62,225 bases of DNA from an uncultured bacterium. GTDB taxonomy: Bacteria; Actinomycetota; Coriobacteriia; Coriobacteriales; Eggerthellaceae. Position 1 is the stretch's first letter, and the number at the start of each line of letters is the position of its first letter. The notes beneath the pieces were generated by a model. It saw nothing but the letters and a program-made list of their open reading frames with translations, had not been told where the DNA came from and searched no databases. The stretch spans positions 1-62,225 of the forward strand of contig CAJMPP010000010.1 of the NCBI GenBank assembly GCA_905215325.1, read 5' to 3'. Of this stretch, positions 52,538 through 61,497 are shown one piece after another. The position numbers and the translations under genes are program-made.

Positions 52538-52738
52538 TGAAAAAAGTCCCACCCCCGGCCGGAAGGATGAACCCACCTCAACAAGGTGGGTGCTCGCAGC
52601 TTGCTTCCCGGCTTTCGTGCCAACGGGCGCGAATCTCCGTTTCACTTGCTATCTTGAGCTCCCTCGGAAATAGCATCGGTCCATCGCAAAAAGTACGGCG
52701 ACAAGGGTGGAACCTGATATCGAGTATATGGGACCTCA
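52538..52738 (-). ncRNA. Candidate structured RNA with intrinsic terminator
   Basis: Read on the minus strand, the 5' arm GTCCCA (52734-52729) can pair with TGGGAC (52551-52546), which is directly followed by six T (52545-52540), the layout of an RNA closed by its own terminator stem. Inside are CCCACCT/AGGTGGG (52590-52572), CCCG/CGGG with GGC/GCC (52627-52607), and GCTAT/ATAGC (52674-52648). A CCACCC segment (52710-52705) could pair with the terminator arm instead. The RNA would end before the convergent kinase gene. No known family could be assigned, and no clear promoter was found. Confidence 0.45.
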
Positions 52739-52847
52739 AAGCAAAGTAAAGTCTTGACAGAATCGGTGGTACAGGTGTAAGCAAGCCGTTGCTTTTCGAG
52801 CGGGGCGGGACGCCCTTGTTTAGCCTCTAGGCAAACAAACGTTCGCG

Positions 52848-52856
52848 TGCTATCAT
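52848..52856 (+). promoter_or_regulatory. Candidate extended -10 promoter for rarA
   Basis: TGC TATCAT ends 29 bases before the rarA start codon; no -35 consensus is seen. Confidence 0.4.
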
Positions 52857-52885
52857 GGTTTGCCAATCAACAGGCAGGGGTGGTC

Positions 52886-54373
52886 ATGGACACGCTATTC
52901 ACGGCAATGGAAAACGAACGCAAGCAGCAGGTGGCTCCGCTGGCGGTGCGCATGCGCCCGCGCACGCTGGAAGATGTGGTGGGGCAGCAGGATGCCGTGG
53001 GCCCGGGCAGCTGGCTACGCGCGGCCATCGAGCAGGACAACGTCAGCTCGGTCATCCTCTACGGCCCGGCGGGAACCGGCAAAACCTCCATCGCTCACGT
53101 CATCGCCGAATCCACCAAGGCCACGTTCGTTGAGGTGTCGGCCATCGGCGGTACCGTATCCGACCTGCGCCGGGAAATCGATGCCGCCGAGAAGCGCTTG
53201 GCGCTTAACGGCTCGCGCACCATACTGTTCGTGGACGAGATCCATCGATTCAACCGTAGCCAGCAGGACGCGCTTCTCCATGCGGTGGAGAACCGCACCG
53301 TGGTGCTGGTGGGCGCCACCACCGAGAACCCGTTTTTCGAGGTGAACTCCGCTCTTATCAGCCGCTCGCGCGTGGTCGGTCTCAAGGGGCTCTCCGACAG
53401 CGATGTGGCACAGCTGGTCGACCGGGCCGTGATCGATCCTCGCGGGCTTGATGGCTTGTATACGCTCGACCCTGCTGCTCGCAGCGCCATCGTGCTTTTG
53501 GCGGGCGGCGACGGCCGTGCGTCGCTTACCACCCTCGAGCTTGCGGCGGGCATGCAGCAGCCAGGCACGCGCGAGAACCCTGCCGTCATCACGAAGGCGC
53601 AGGTGGAAAGCGCTACGCCGCATCGCACATTGCCGTACGACAAGAACAAGGATATGCATTACGACATCATATCCGCGTTCATCAAGTCCATGCGCGGCTC
53701 GGATCCCGACGCGGCGCTGTATTGGCTTGCCCGCATGATCGATGGGGGAGAGGACCCCAAATACATCGCGCGCCGAATGCTCATCCACGCGTCTGAGGAC
53801 GTGGGCAATGCCGATCCTCAGGCATTGCTGGTGGCGGCGGCCGCGTTCAAATCGGCGGAGGTCATCGGGTATCCCGAATGCCGTATCAACTTGGCGCAGG
53901 CGGCCACCTATATAGCCCTTGCGCCGAAAAGCAACGCGTGCGAAGCGGGCATCGATGCCGCCTTGGCGGAAGTGCGCAACGGGCCCAAGCGCGATGTCCC
54001 CGACTACCTCCGCGACAGGCACCGTCCCGGCTCCGAGCACTATGGCGTGTACAAATACCCGCACGATTATCCTGCAGGCTGGGTCGATCAGCGCTATCTG
54101 CCTGAAGGGCTTGAGCGCGGCTGCTTCTATCGTCCCTCCGAGCGCGGTTGGGAGGCGTATCGCGTAGATGCCGCAGCGCGCGATCGGGCGCAGGCCGCGC
54201 ATGTGGCGGCCCGGGATAGGGCGCAGGCTCCCCATGCAACGGCAGGGGTCCATCACGGGGCTGAGTCGCCGAAGGGCGGGTCAGTCGATGCAGAGGCGAA
54301 CGGTTTGCGCAGCGGGTGGAGGAAGCCGGGCGCGCAGAATGCTTCCGAAGACGAGGAAACGGGTGCCCGTTAG
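52886..54373 (+). CDS. rarA: Replication-associated recombination protein A (RarA/MgsA), with C-terminal extension
   Basis: AAA+ ATPase of the clamp-loader family acting at stalled replication forks. The 495-residue protein has Walker A GPAGTGKTS near residue 55, Walker B ILFVDEIHRF, sensor 1 GATTENPFFEVN and the conserved C-terminal oligomerisation region with DYLRDRHRPGSEHYGVYKYPHDYPAGWV, of which the YPHD core is typical. The last ~65 residues are a low-complexity tail with a short repeat (AARDRAQAAHV, AARDRAQAPHA). The ATG at 52886 follows AGGGGTGG and begins MDTLF; an upstream in-frame ATG at 52847 overlaps the promoter region. Confidence 0.93.
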   Translation: MDTLFTAMENERKQQVAPLAVRMRPRTLEDVVGQQDAVGPGSWLRAAIEQDNVSSVILYGPAGTGKTSIAHVIAESTKATFVEVSAIGGTVSDLRREIDAAEKRLALNGSRTILFVDEIHRFNRSQQDALLHAVENRTVVLVGATTENPFFEVNSALISRSRVVGLKGLSDSDVAQLVDRAVIDPRGLDGLYTLDPAARSAIVLLAGGDGRASLTTLELAAGMQQPGTRENPAVITKAQVESATPHRTLPYDKNKDMHYDIISAFIKSMRGSDPDAALYWLARMIDGGEDPKYIARRMLIHASEDVGNADPQALLVAAAAFKSAEVIGYPECRINLAQAATYIALAPKSNACEAGIDAALAEVRNGPKRDVPDYLRDRHRPGSEHYGVYKYPHDYPAGWVDQRYLPEGLERGCFYRPSERGWEAYRVDAAARDRAQAAHVAARDRAQAPHATAGVHHGAESPKGGSVDAEANGLRSGWRKPGAQNASEDEETGAR

Positions 54374-54493
54374 GAGCTTCTTCTTAAGGAGCACAGGGCA
54401 AAACCCCACGTCTTTTCGAAGGTAACCGCATTGCAACCGCTATGAACGGCGGGTGTAAACGCATGCGTCGGCGGGGTAGAATCCAAGACCGCA

Positions 54494-54502
54494 TGCTATA
54501 GT
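54494..54502 (+). promoter_or_regulatory. Candidate extended -10 promoter for the DUF948-like gene
   Basis: TGC TATAGT, 35 bases before the GTG start, in an AT-rich patch. No -35 consensus. Confidence 0.45.
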
Positions 54503-54536
54503 TGCGGCATATATGTATATATGAAGGAGGCGTCTG

Positions 54537-55169
54537 GTGGATTTCGGCGAAGTTATGGGCGTGGTTTTGCCTATCGTGTACGTGGTGCTCGGCGTGGCTT
54601 TGGTGTGGTTCGTGATCGAGCTTGTGATCACCGTGCGCAAAACGCGCACCACGGTCGACAAAATGAAGGAGCAGCTCGACCCGACGCTTGAAAGCGTGCA
54701 ACGCATCACGAAATCGCTCGAGCCCGCTATGGACAAGGTCGATCCGCTCGTCGATCGCGTGTCTTTGACCGTGGATGCGGCAAACCTTGAGATCATGCGC
54801 CTCGATCAGATCTTGGAGGATGTCGGCGACATCACCGATTCCGCCTCAAACGCGGTGGGCGCGGTCGAAGCCGCCACGAATGCCCCCATGGAGATCATGA
54901 ACAACGTCACCTCCAAGGTTCGCGAGAAACTCAAGTCCAAGCATGCCAGCGATGAATCGGTCGCTCTTGGCGAGGCGAAGGCGAAAGCCCAGGCCGCCGC
55001 ATTGGCGGGCGTGCCGGACGAAGGTGACGATGCTCAGGATGGCGCCCCCTCCAAGGCCCAGGCAAACGACGACGATGCGCCTCAGCAGGTCCAGTCCGAT
55101 GACCAGCCTGAGCAGCCTGCGTACTTCACGTATGCTCCTCAGGCCGATGATTCCTCCCAGGAGCGCTAG
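54537..55169 (+). CDS. DUF948-like membrane-anchored protein
   Basis: A 210-residue protein with one N-terminal membrane helix (~7-31) followed by a helical region (TVDKMKEQLDPTLESVQRITK...) with the repeated hydrophobic spacing of DUF948 proteins, and an acidic, Gln- and Asp-rich low-complexity tail (from ~145). Function of the family is unknown; it is often found near cell-envelope genes. The GTG start is fixed by an AAGGAGG six bases upstream. It stands 12 bases before the AI-2E family gene and is probably cotranscribed with it. Confidence 0.7.
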   Translation: MDFGEVMGVVLPIVYVVLGVALVWFVIELVITVRKTRTTVDKMKEQLDPTLESVQRITKSLEPAMDKVDPLVDRVSLTVDAANLEIMRLDQILEDVGDITDSASNAVGAVEAATNAPMEIMNNVTSKVREKLKSKHASDESVALGEAKAKAQAAALAGVPDEGDDAQDGAPSKAQANDDDAPQQVQSDDQPEQPAYFTYAPQADDSSQER

Positions 55170-55181
55170 GAGCTGGTATCC

Positions 55182-56459
55182 ATGGCCACCAATCCCGATG
55201 TCGCGATGGAGAAGGCGCGCCGGCGGTTCCTCATGGTATGGACCGCGGTAGGCGCCATCCTGCTCACAGGCGCAGCGGTCTACCTCATCAATATCCTCAG
55301 CGTCCCGATCGGCATCTTGCTTTGGACGCTGGTCATCGTGTTTTGCCTACGCGGCACGGTGAACAAGCTGGAATCCAAGGGCGTGCCGCGCCCGGCGGGA
55401 ACGGGCATCGCCTATCTTCTCATGTTTGCCGTGCTGGCGATCGTCAGCTTCCTTATGCTCTCCCCGGCGTTCGGCTTCGGCGAGCAGTTCACCGACCTGG
55501 TCCAGAGCATCCCCGGCTACATCAACGACTTCATGGGCTGGGCCAACGGCGTGTACGCTCGCTATTCCGATGTGTTCCAGAACAACACGGTGCAAACCTA
55601 TATGAACGAGGCCTTGTCCTCTATGGGCTCGGCGGCGTCCGATATGGCGCGCCAGAGCGCCACGGGCGTGGTCGCCATCGGCGCCGGCGTGGTGAATACG
55701 GGTATTGCGGTCGGCTTTGCCCTGGTCATAGCGTTTTGGATCCTCATCGAGCTTCCGGCGCTCGGTCGCGAGACCATGCGATTGGCGGGCCCTTCCCGTC
55801 GCGAGACCATGGATATGCTGCACGTCACGTTCACGCGCGTCATGGGCGGCTATATCAAGGGAACGCTCATCCAGTGCGGCGTCATCGGGGTGGCGTGCGG
55901 CGTGCTGTTCGCCGTCTCGGGCATTCCCAATTACGCCGCACTCGGCATCATCGCGGGTATCTTGAACATCATCCCCATCGTGGGTCCGTGGCTCGGCGGT
56001 GCGCTGGCGGCGCTTGTGGGCGTGTTCGTCAGCCCGTGGATCGCTTTGGTCGCCCTGCTCGGCACCATCATCATCCAGCAGGCGGTGTACACGTTCATAT
56101 CCCCGAAGATCATGGCCTCATCGGTGGACATTCATCCGGCGCTCACCCTCATCGCCTTGGTGGCGGGCAGCGCGATCGGCGGGGCGATGAGCGGCTTCAC
56201 CGGCTCGCTTGTGGGCATGCTGGCCTCTATTCCCGCCGTGGCGGTCATGAAGTCCGTTTTCGTGTATTATTTCGAGAAGCAAACCGGGCGCCAGCTGGTT
56301 GCCGAGGACGGCGTGTTCTTCCAGGGCACGCCTCGATCCGACGGATCGCTCGACCCCATCGCCGATGCCACGTCCCCTCATCCGGACGCTTCGGCGGGCT
56401 TCTCCCTTCCGAAGATGGGTCGCTGCAAAGAGCAACGTCGCGACGACGGTCGGCAATAG
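55182..56459 (+). CDS. AI-2E family transporter (TqsA/PerM type)
   Basis: A 425-residue membrane protein with seven to eight helices of the AI-2E transporter superfamily, which includes the autoinducer exporter TqsA and sodium/proton antiporter-like members. Conserved parts include SIPGYINDFMGW, the MGGYIKGTLIQCGVIGV helix, GILNIIPIVGPWLGG and the C-terminal FISPKIMASSVDIHPALTLIALVAGS region. A ~60-residue hydrophilic tail follows. Substrate cannot be deduced: Gram-positive members are diverse and no luxS is present here. The ATG lies shortly after TAGGAG. Confidence 0.85.
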   Translation: MATNPDVAMEKARRRFLMVWTAVGAILLTGAAVYLINILSVPIGILLWTLVIVFCLRGTVNKLESKGVPRPAGTGIAYLLMFAVLAIVSFLMLSPAFGFGEQFTDLVQSIPGYINDFMGWANGVYARYSDVFQNNTVQTYMNEALSSMGSAASDMARQSATGVVAIGAGVVNTGIAVGFALVIAFWILIELPALGRETMRLAGPSRRETMDMLHVTFTRVMGGYIKGTLIQCGVIGVACGVLFAVSGIPNYAALGIIAGILNIIPIVGPWLGGALAALVGVFVSPWIALVALLGTIIIQQAVYTFISPKIMASSVDIHPALTLIALVAGSAIGGAMSGFTGSLVGMLASIPAVAVMKSVFVYYFEKQTGRQLVAEDGVFFQGTPRSDGSLDPIADATSPHPDASAGFSLPKMGRCKEQRRDDGRQ

Positions 56460-56508
56460 GGCGCACGCGCGCCGATTTTTGGCAAGGCATAGTTAGAAAG
56501 ACAGGCAC

Positions 56509-59142
56509 ATGGAGTACATGACTAGCGCGGAGATCCGCGAGAAGTACTTGAAATTCTTCGAGAGCAAGGGCTGCAAGCGCATGCCGTCCTCCTCTCTTGT
56601 CCCCGATGACCCCTCGCTGTTGCTTACTAGCGCGGGCATGGTGCAGTTCAAGCCCTACTTCCTTCACCAGAAAGAGCTCGACCCCGCATATATCGGCACC
56701 ACCACGGTGCAGAAGTGCGTGCGCACCAACGACATCGACAACATCGGCGATGCCCGCCACCTGTCGTTCTTCGAGATGCTGGGCAACTTCAGCTTCGGCT
56801 GCTACTTCAAGCACGAGATGTGCGCTTGGGCTTTCGAGTTCTCCACGGAGGTGCTCGGCCTTCCGAAGGACAAGCTGTACTTCACCGTGTTCGAGGACGA
56901 CGACGAGACCATCGAGATCTGGAAGTCGCTCGGCATTGCCGAAGACCATATCTCCCGTTTGGGCGAGGACGACAACTTCTGGCGCGCCGGACCTACCGGC
57001 CCGTGCGGCCCGTGCTCCGAGATCTACTTCGATCAGGGCCCCGAGGTGGGCTGTGGCGATCCCGACTGCAAGCCGGGCTGCGATTGCGACCGCTTCCTGG
57101 AGTACTGGAACTGCGTGTTCACCCAGTATGATGGCCAGGAGGACGGCACGCTGGCACCGCTTAAGACCAAGAACATCGATACCGGCATGGGCCTTGAGCG
57201 CATGGCTGCCATTATGCAGGGCGTCACGAACAACTACGACACCGACGTGCTTCGCAGCCTGGTCGGCGTGGGCGAGCGTTTGGCCGGCGTCGAGTACGGC
57301 AAGGACGAGGCTGCCGACCTGTGCCTGCGTATCATGGCCGACCATAGCCGTTCGGTCACGTTCATGATCGCCGACGGCATCCTGCCCTCCAACGAGGGCC
57401 GCGGCTACGTGCTGCGCCGCCTGCTGCGCCGCGCCGTCATGAAGGGCCATATGCTGGGCCTGGACAAGCCGTTCCTCAACGAGTACGTCGACGAGCTGGT
57501 CAAGCTCATGGGCAGCGTGTACCCCGAGGTCATCGACAACCGCGAGCTCATTCGCGGCATCATCTTGTCCGAGGAGGAGCGCTTCGGCGCCAACCTGCGC
57601 CAGGGCCGTGCGTTCCTGTCCGAGTCCCTTGACAAACTCGAGGGCACCACGCTTCCCGGCGAGCAGGCGTTCACGTTGCATGACACCTACGGCTTCCCTG
57701 TGGACATCACGCGCGAGCTGTGCGAGGAGCGCGGCGTCGTCGTGGACATGGAGGGCTTCGAGCGCTGCATGGAGGCGCAGCGCGATCGTGCCCGTGCGGC
57801 CAACGTCAAGGACGCCGAGGCGGCATGGTCGACGTACGGCGGCATCCATGCCGAGCTGCTCAAAGAGCTTGGTGCTACGAAGTTCGTCGGCTATCAGGAG
57901 CTTTCCGCCCAGGCTACGGTCAGCGCGCTTATCGCCGACGGCGAGCGCGTGAGCGAGCTGCAGGCCGGTCAGACCGGCGAAGCGGTCCTGGATGCAACCC
58001 CCTTCTACGCCGAGATGGGCGGCGAAGTGGGAGACACGGGCATCATCGAGGCCGAAGGCGTCAAGGTCCAGGTGGTCGATACGAAGGCTCCCGAGAAGGG
58101 CCTCGTCTGCCATGTGGTGAAGGTGCTCGAGGGCGCCCTTTCCCAGGGCGCTGCCGTCACGGCATCTGTGGATGCGGATCGTCGTGCGCGCGTCACGCGC
58201 AACCATACCGCCACGCATATCCTGCATGCCGCGCTGCGTCAGGTCCTCGGCGAGCACGTCTCCCAGGCCGGCAGCTACGTGGGCCCCGATCGTCTTCGTT
58301 TCGACTTCACGCATTTTGCTGCGGTTACGGCCGAGCAGCTGGCGCAGGTCGAACGCGTTGCCAACGAGTTCATCATGACCGCAACGCCCACCAACATCTA
58401 TGAAACCTCGCTTGGCGCGGCCCGCGAAAGCGGCGTCACCGCCCTGTTCGGCGAGAAGTACGGCGATCAGGTGCGCGTCGTCGAGTGCGGCGGGTTCTCC
58501 CGCGAGCTGTGCGGCGGCTGCCATGTCGCCAACACGGCTGAGATCGGCATCATGAAGATCACGTCCGAAACCAGCGTGGGCGCCAATGTGCGCCGCATCG
58601 AGGCCGTCACCAGCTACGGCGCCCTTGATTACATCAACAAGGTGGAGGCCGAGCTGAAGGAAGCAGCAGAAGAGCTGCGCGTTCCGCTGTTCGATGTGTC
58701 CGAGCGCACCGCTGCCAACGTCAAGCAGCTGCGCGAGTTCCAGAAGAAGGCCAAGCAGGCCAAGGGCATCGTGTCCGACGACAACATCACCAAGCTCGTC
58801 GGCTCTGCTGTGAAGTCCGCTGCCGGCTACCCCGTGGTCATCTCCCGTGTGAAGATCGCCGATGCAGGTGGCCTGCGCAATGGGTGGGATGTTTTGTCCG
58901 CCCGTATGGCGGAACCCGGCGCATGCGTGCTTATCGGCGAGAAGGACGGTAAAGCCGTGCTGATGGCAGCTGGCACGCCCGAGGCCGTCGAAGCCGGCTT
59001 CAACGCCGGTGCCATCATCAAGGCCATCGCCCCCTGCGTGCAGGGCGGTGGCGGCGGCAAGCCGGCCATGGCGCAGGCCGGCGGCAAGAACGCCGCGGGC
59101 ATCGATGATGCGCTCGAGGCTGCTCGCAAGATGCTGCTGTAG
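56509..59142 (+). CDS. alaS: Alanyl-tRNA synthetase
   Basis: Charges tRNA-Ala. The 877-residue length is normal. Domains: class II catalytic core (motif region TSAGMVQFKPYF near residue 42; GMGLERMAAIMQG), tRNA-binding helices, the editing domain with the zinc ligands in RNHTATHILHAAL and CGGCHVANTAEIG, and the C-terminal C-Ala domain ending GGGGKPAMAQAGGKNAAGIDDAL. ATG at 56509 or 56518 may be used; the ribosome-binding site (AGAAAG) is weak for both. It is followed by a terminator and the ruvX-mltG-yqeG-aroE series. Confidence 0.97.
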   Translation: MEYMTSAEIREKYLKFFESKGCKRMPSSSLVPDDPSLLLTSAGMVQFKPYFLHQKELDPAYIGTTTVQKCVRTNDIDNIGDARHLSFFEMLGNFSFGCYFKHEMCAWAFEFSTEVLGLPKDKLYFTVFEDDDETIEIWKSLGIAEDHISRLGEDDNFWRAGPTGPCGPCSEIYFDQGPEVGCGDPDCKPGCDCDRFLEYWNCVFTQYDGQEDGTLAPLKTKNIDTGMGLERMAAIMQGVTNNYDTDVLRSLVGVGERLAGVEYGKDEAADLCLRIMADHSRSVTFMIADGILPSNEGRGYVLRRLLRRAVMKGHMLGLDKPFLNEYVDELVKLMGSVYPEVIDNRELIRGIILSEEERFGANLRQGRAFLSESLDKLEGTTLPGEQAFTLHDTYGFPVDITRELCEERGVVVDMEGFERCMEAQRDRARAANVKDAEAAWSTYGGIHAELLKELGATKFVGYQELSAQATVSALIADGERVSELQAGQTGEAVLDATPFYAEMGGEVGDTGIIEAEGVKVQVVDTKAPEKGLVCHVVKVLEGALSQGAAVTASVDADRRARVTRNHTATHILHAALRQVLGEHVSQAGSYVGPDRLRFDFTHFAAVTAEQLAQVERVANEFIMTATPTNIYETSLGAARESGVTALFGEKYGDQVRVVECGGFSRELCGGCHVANTAEIGIMKITSETSVGANVRRIEAVTSYGALDYINKVEAELKEAAEELRVPLFDVSERTAANVKQLREFQKKAKQAKGIVSDDNITKLVGSAVKSAAGYPVVISRVKIADAGGLRNGWDVLSARMAEPGACVLIGEKDGKAVLMAAGTPEAVEAGFNAGAIIKAIAPCVQGGGGGKPAMAQAGGKNAAGIDDALEAARKMLL

Positions 59143-59160
59143 CTTTTGATGCAGCTTTCA

Positions 59161-59192
59161 CGCCCCGCCGCCCTTGGCTGCGGGGCGTTTTT
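59161..59192 (+). terminator. Terminator after alaS
   Basis: CGCCCCGC pairs with GCGGGGCG across an 11-base loop, followed by TTTTT. Confidence 0.8.
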
Positions 59193-59225
59193 CTTATCCG
59201 TTCGTTGCGTAAGGTTAGGTTGACA

Positions 59226-59648
59226 ATGAGGATTCTTGCACTGGACATCGGTCAGGCGCGCATCGGCGTGGCGGTCAGCGACCCGCGCGAGCGCGTGGCT
59301 TCGCCCGTTTGCGTGCTTCCTGCGAATGAGGTGCTTTCCAATGCGAAAAGCTGGAAACGCGTGCTTGAGGACTGGGAGCCGGAGCTCATCTTGTCAGGTC
59401 TGCCGTATACGCTTTCGGGCGAGGAGGGGCCTCAGGCCGACCGTATCCGCGGTGTCGCGGCAAGCATCGGAAAGGCTGCTGGTTTGCCGGTGGAGTTCAC
59501 CGATGAGCGCCTCAGCTCGCAGGAAGCGAAGCGCAGTTTGCGTGAAAGCGGCATGTCGGAGCGCGATATGCGCGGCAAGATAGATATGATTGCAGCAAGT
59601 GTGTTCCTTCAGGCGTGGCTTGATGCCCGCCATGCAGGCGAAAGGTAG
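59226..59648 (+). CDS. ruvX: Putative pre-16S rRNA nuclease / Holliday junction resolvase-like protein (YqgF)
   Basis: RNase H-fold protein thought to process pre-16S rRNA ends. The 140-residue product has the family motif ALDIGQARIGVAVSD at the N-terminus (first catalytic Asp), the GLPYTLSGEEG region, and TDERLSSQEAKRSL with the conserved Glu/Asp pattern; DMRGKIDMIAA completes the active site. The ATG at 59226 starts at the family N-terminus; TTG at 59205 is a possible earlier start. It lies six bases before mltG. Confidence 0.9.
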   Translation: MRILALDIGQARIGVAVSDPRERVASPVCVLPANEVLSNAKSWKRVLEDWEPELILSGLPYTLSGEEGPQADRIRGVAASIGKAAGLPVEFTDERLSSQEAKRSLRESGMSERDMRGKIDMIAASVFLQAWLDARHAGER

Positions 59649-59653
59649 TGTAA

Positions 59654-60805
59654 ATGTCCCCTCGTAGGCAAGTGACCTATTCCCGCCGCCCGAACCATGC
59701 GGCACGCTCGGCGCACGCACGCGGCGATCGCATGTTCCGTACGTACGACACCAGCTACATCCAGCCCAAACGATCGAATGTGCCGCATTATGTGTTCCTT
59801 GCGGTGCTGGCGCTGCTGGGTATCGGCATCCTGTGGTTCGTCGGCTCCTCGGTTGCCAGCTGCGTGTCGCCGAAAGTCGAGCTTCTAGCGGAAGGCCAGC
59901 AGGCCACCATCACCGTCAACGAAGGCGCGTCGGCCAACACCGTCGGCTCCACGCTGGTGGATGCCAAGCTGGTGGGATCGGCTAAGGAGTTCACCGAGCG
60001 CGTGAAGGACCTGGATGCGGGTTTCGACCTCAAGCCCGGCACCTATACCTTTGCAGGCGGTGCGACGGTCGACGATATCATCGCCGCATTGCGCAAAGGC
60101 CCTGTTTCCGATGCCGTGCTCACCATTCCCGAAGGCTATCGCCTGACCGAGATCGCCTCGGCTGTGGAAAGCGCCACCAGCGGGCGCATCAGCGCCGATG
60201 CCTTCAAGCAGGCTGCGTCGGATGCCAGCGTGTATGCGGGCGATTACGGCTTCTTGAAATCTGCGGGTACGAACAGCCTTGAGGGCTTCCTGTTTCCGAA
60301 AACCTATGATGTCGCCGCCGATGCTACCGCCGACAGCTTGATCCGCGCCATGCTCGCCCAGTTCCAAACCGAAACGGCGGGGCTTGACTGGTCCTATCCC
60401 GAATCCCAGGGGCTTTCCGTGTACGATACCGTCAACCTGGCATCCATCGTGGAGAAGGAGTCCAGCGGCGATGAAGCGATTCGCGCCCAAGTGTCGGCCG
60501 TGTTCTACAATCGCCTAATCACCAAGGGCGAGCCGAGCAACGGCTATCTCCAAAGCGATGCCACCACCGCCTACGAGGTCGGGCACGATCCCACGGCGGA
60601 TGAGGTGCACGCGAACAGCCCGTACAGCACCTACACCAACGCCGGGCTTCCGCCCACGCCGATCTGCTCGCCTTCCATCGAGTGCCTGCAGGCCGTGTGC
60701 TCGCCTGATAAGGACGCGCTGGGCAAGTATTACTTCTTCTACTTCCAAAACGATAAGTACACCTTCAGCGAAACCTACGACGAGCATCAGGCCGCGTTCT
60801 CGTAA
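59654..60805 (+). CDS. mltG: Endolytic murein transglycosylase MltG
   Basis: Membrane-bound enzyme that cuts nascent glycan strands near the lipid carrier, setting peptidoglycan chain length. The 383-residue protein has a basic cytosolic N-terminus, one membrane helix (~47-68), a LysM-like domain (~75-150) and the YceG catalytic domain with the essential Glu in LASIVEKESSGDE. The C-terminal NTPGLPPTPI-like motif appears as NAGLPPTPICSPS. The ATG at 59654 follows GAAAGGTAG. It is located as usual between ruvX and the YqeG gene. Confidence 0.92.
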   Translation: MSPRRQVTYSRRPNHAARSAHARGDRMFRTYDTSYIQPKRSNVPHYVFLAVLALLGIGILWFVGSSVASCVSPKVELLAEGQQATITVNEGASANTVGSTLVDAKLVGSAKEFTERVKDLDAGFDLKPGTYTFAGGATVDDIIAALRKGPVSDAVLTIPEGYRLTEIASAVESATSGRISADAFKQAASDASVYAGDYGFLKSAGTNSLEGFLFPKTYDVAADATADSLIRAMLAQFQTETAGLDWSYPESQGLSVYDTVNLASIVEKESSGDEAIRAQVSAVFYNRLITKGEPSNGYLQSDATTAYEVGHDPTADEVHANSPYSTYTNAGLPPTPICSPSIECLQAVCSPDKDALGKYYFFYFQNDKYTFSETYDEHQAAFS

Positions 60806-60813
60806 GGGGATCC

Positions 60814-61380
60814 ATGCCATACTTGCAGCCGGAGCGCTACTTCTCTCGCATATCGCATATCAACATAGAAAGGGACCTGCTTGCATGCGGGTTCCGCTAT
60901 GTCTTGCTGGATATCGACAACACCATCTTGTCTCGCGCAACGCATGATGTCCCGCGAGACGTGGGCCTGTGGCTTGCTCAAGCGAGAGACGCAGGCGTGA
61001 GCTTCTGCCTGGTGTCGAACAATTGGCACAAAAACGTGCATGAGCTTGCGAATCGCCTGTCCATGCCCATCATCGCGAAGGCCATGAAGCCCTTGCCCGT
61101 GGCGCTGTTCGCGGCGTGCTCCATGCTGGGGGCGAAGCGGAGCGAGACCGTCATGGTCGGCGATCAGCTATCGACCGACGTGCTTGCCGCGCACAACGCC
61201 GGCATGGCGGCATATCTGCTGGCGCCGCTGGCGGAGCAGGACCTGCGCCATACAAAGTACGTGCGCATGGTGGAGCAGGCCATCTTAGGCGGGGCGGTGC
61301 CCGAGGGCGCGCCTCAGCCGGTGCAAGCGAGCATGGCCGAAAAAACCGCCGCCCAAAACGCCCTCGCGCGGGAAAAGTAG
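60814..61380 (+). CDS. YqeG-family HAD phosphatase
   Basis: HAD superfamily IIIA hydrolase, 188 residues, similar to YqeG of Gram-positive bacteria (a phosphatidylglycerophosphate phosphatase-like family; the exact substrate in this group is not established). Motif I is LLDIDNTILS (residues ~31-40), motif II VSNNW, and motif III/IV VMVGDQLSTDVLAAHNAGM. The C-terminal ~25 residues are low-complexity (AAQNALAREK). The ATG follows TAAGGGGA and lies eight bases after mltG. It is normally linked to aroE in Gram-positive genomes, as here. Confidence 0.88.
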   Translation: MPYLQPERYFSRISHINIERDLLACGFRYVLLDIDNTILSRATHDVPRDVGLWLAQARDAGVSFCLVSNNWHKNVHELANRLSMPIIAKAMKPLPVALFAACSMLGAKRSETVMVGDQLSTDVLAAHNAGMAAYLLAPLAEQDLRHTKYVRMVEQAILGGAVPEGAPQPVQASMAEKTAAQNALAREK

Positions 61381-61440
61381 CGAAACCGCCCATTTGATGG
61401 GCGCTGCGACGGAATTAACCCCTACAAAAGTAGTCTGCAT

Positions 61441-61449
61441 TGGTATGAT
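61441..61449 (+). promoter_or_regulatory. Candidate extended -10 promoter for aroE
   Basis: TGG TATGAT, 49 bases before the start codon, with no -35 consensus. A perfect CGCCCAT/ATGGGCG hairpin at 61387-61403, without T-run, lies between the YqeG gene and this site. Confidence 0.4.
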
Positions 61450-61497
61450 GAAATCCCTGCTAACCAGCAGGCCCTTGATCGACCAGGAAGGAATTCC

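Larger units (their letters stand above)
52483..52885. other. Gene-free 400-base region between the kinase gene and rarA
   Basis: Holds a candidate minus-strand RNA (52538-52738), a perfect -35-like TTGACA at 52754-52759 whose -10 18 bases downstream (TAAGCA) is poor, and an extended -10 TGC TATCAT at 52848-52856 close to rarA. No coding frame here has a ribosome-binding site. Confidence 0.45.

Noticed and set aside
52701..52715. T-box-like AGGGTGGAACC on the plus strand
   Set aside because: It matches part of the T-box antiterminator motif but lacks the following GCG, has no terminator after it and no synthetase or amino-acid gene downstream on that strand.
52538..52738. 6S RNA, SRP RNA, RNase P RNA or tmRNA as identity of the candidate RNA
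   Set aside because: The conserved sequences of SRP, RNase P and tmRNA are absent, and the internal multi-hairpin fold does not form the long rod of 6S RNA.
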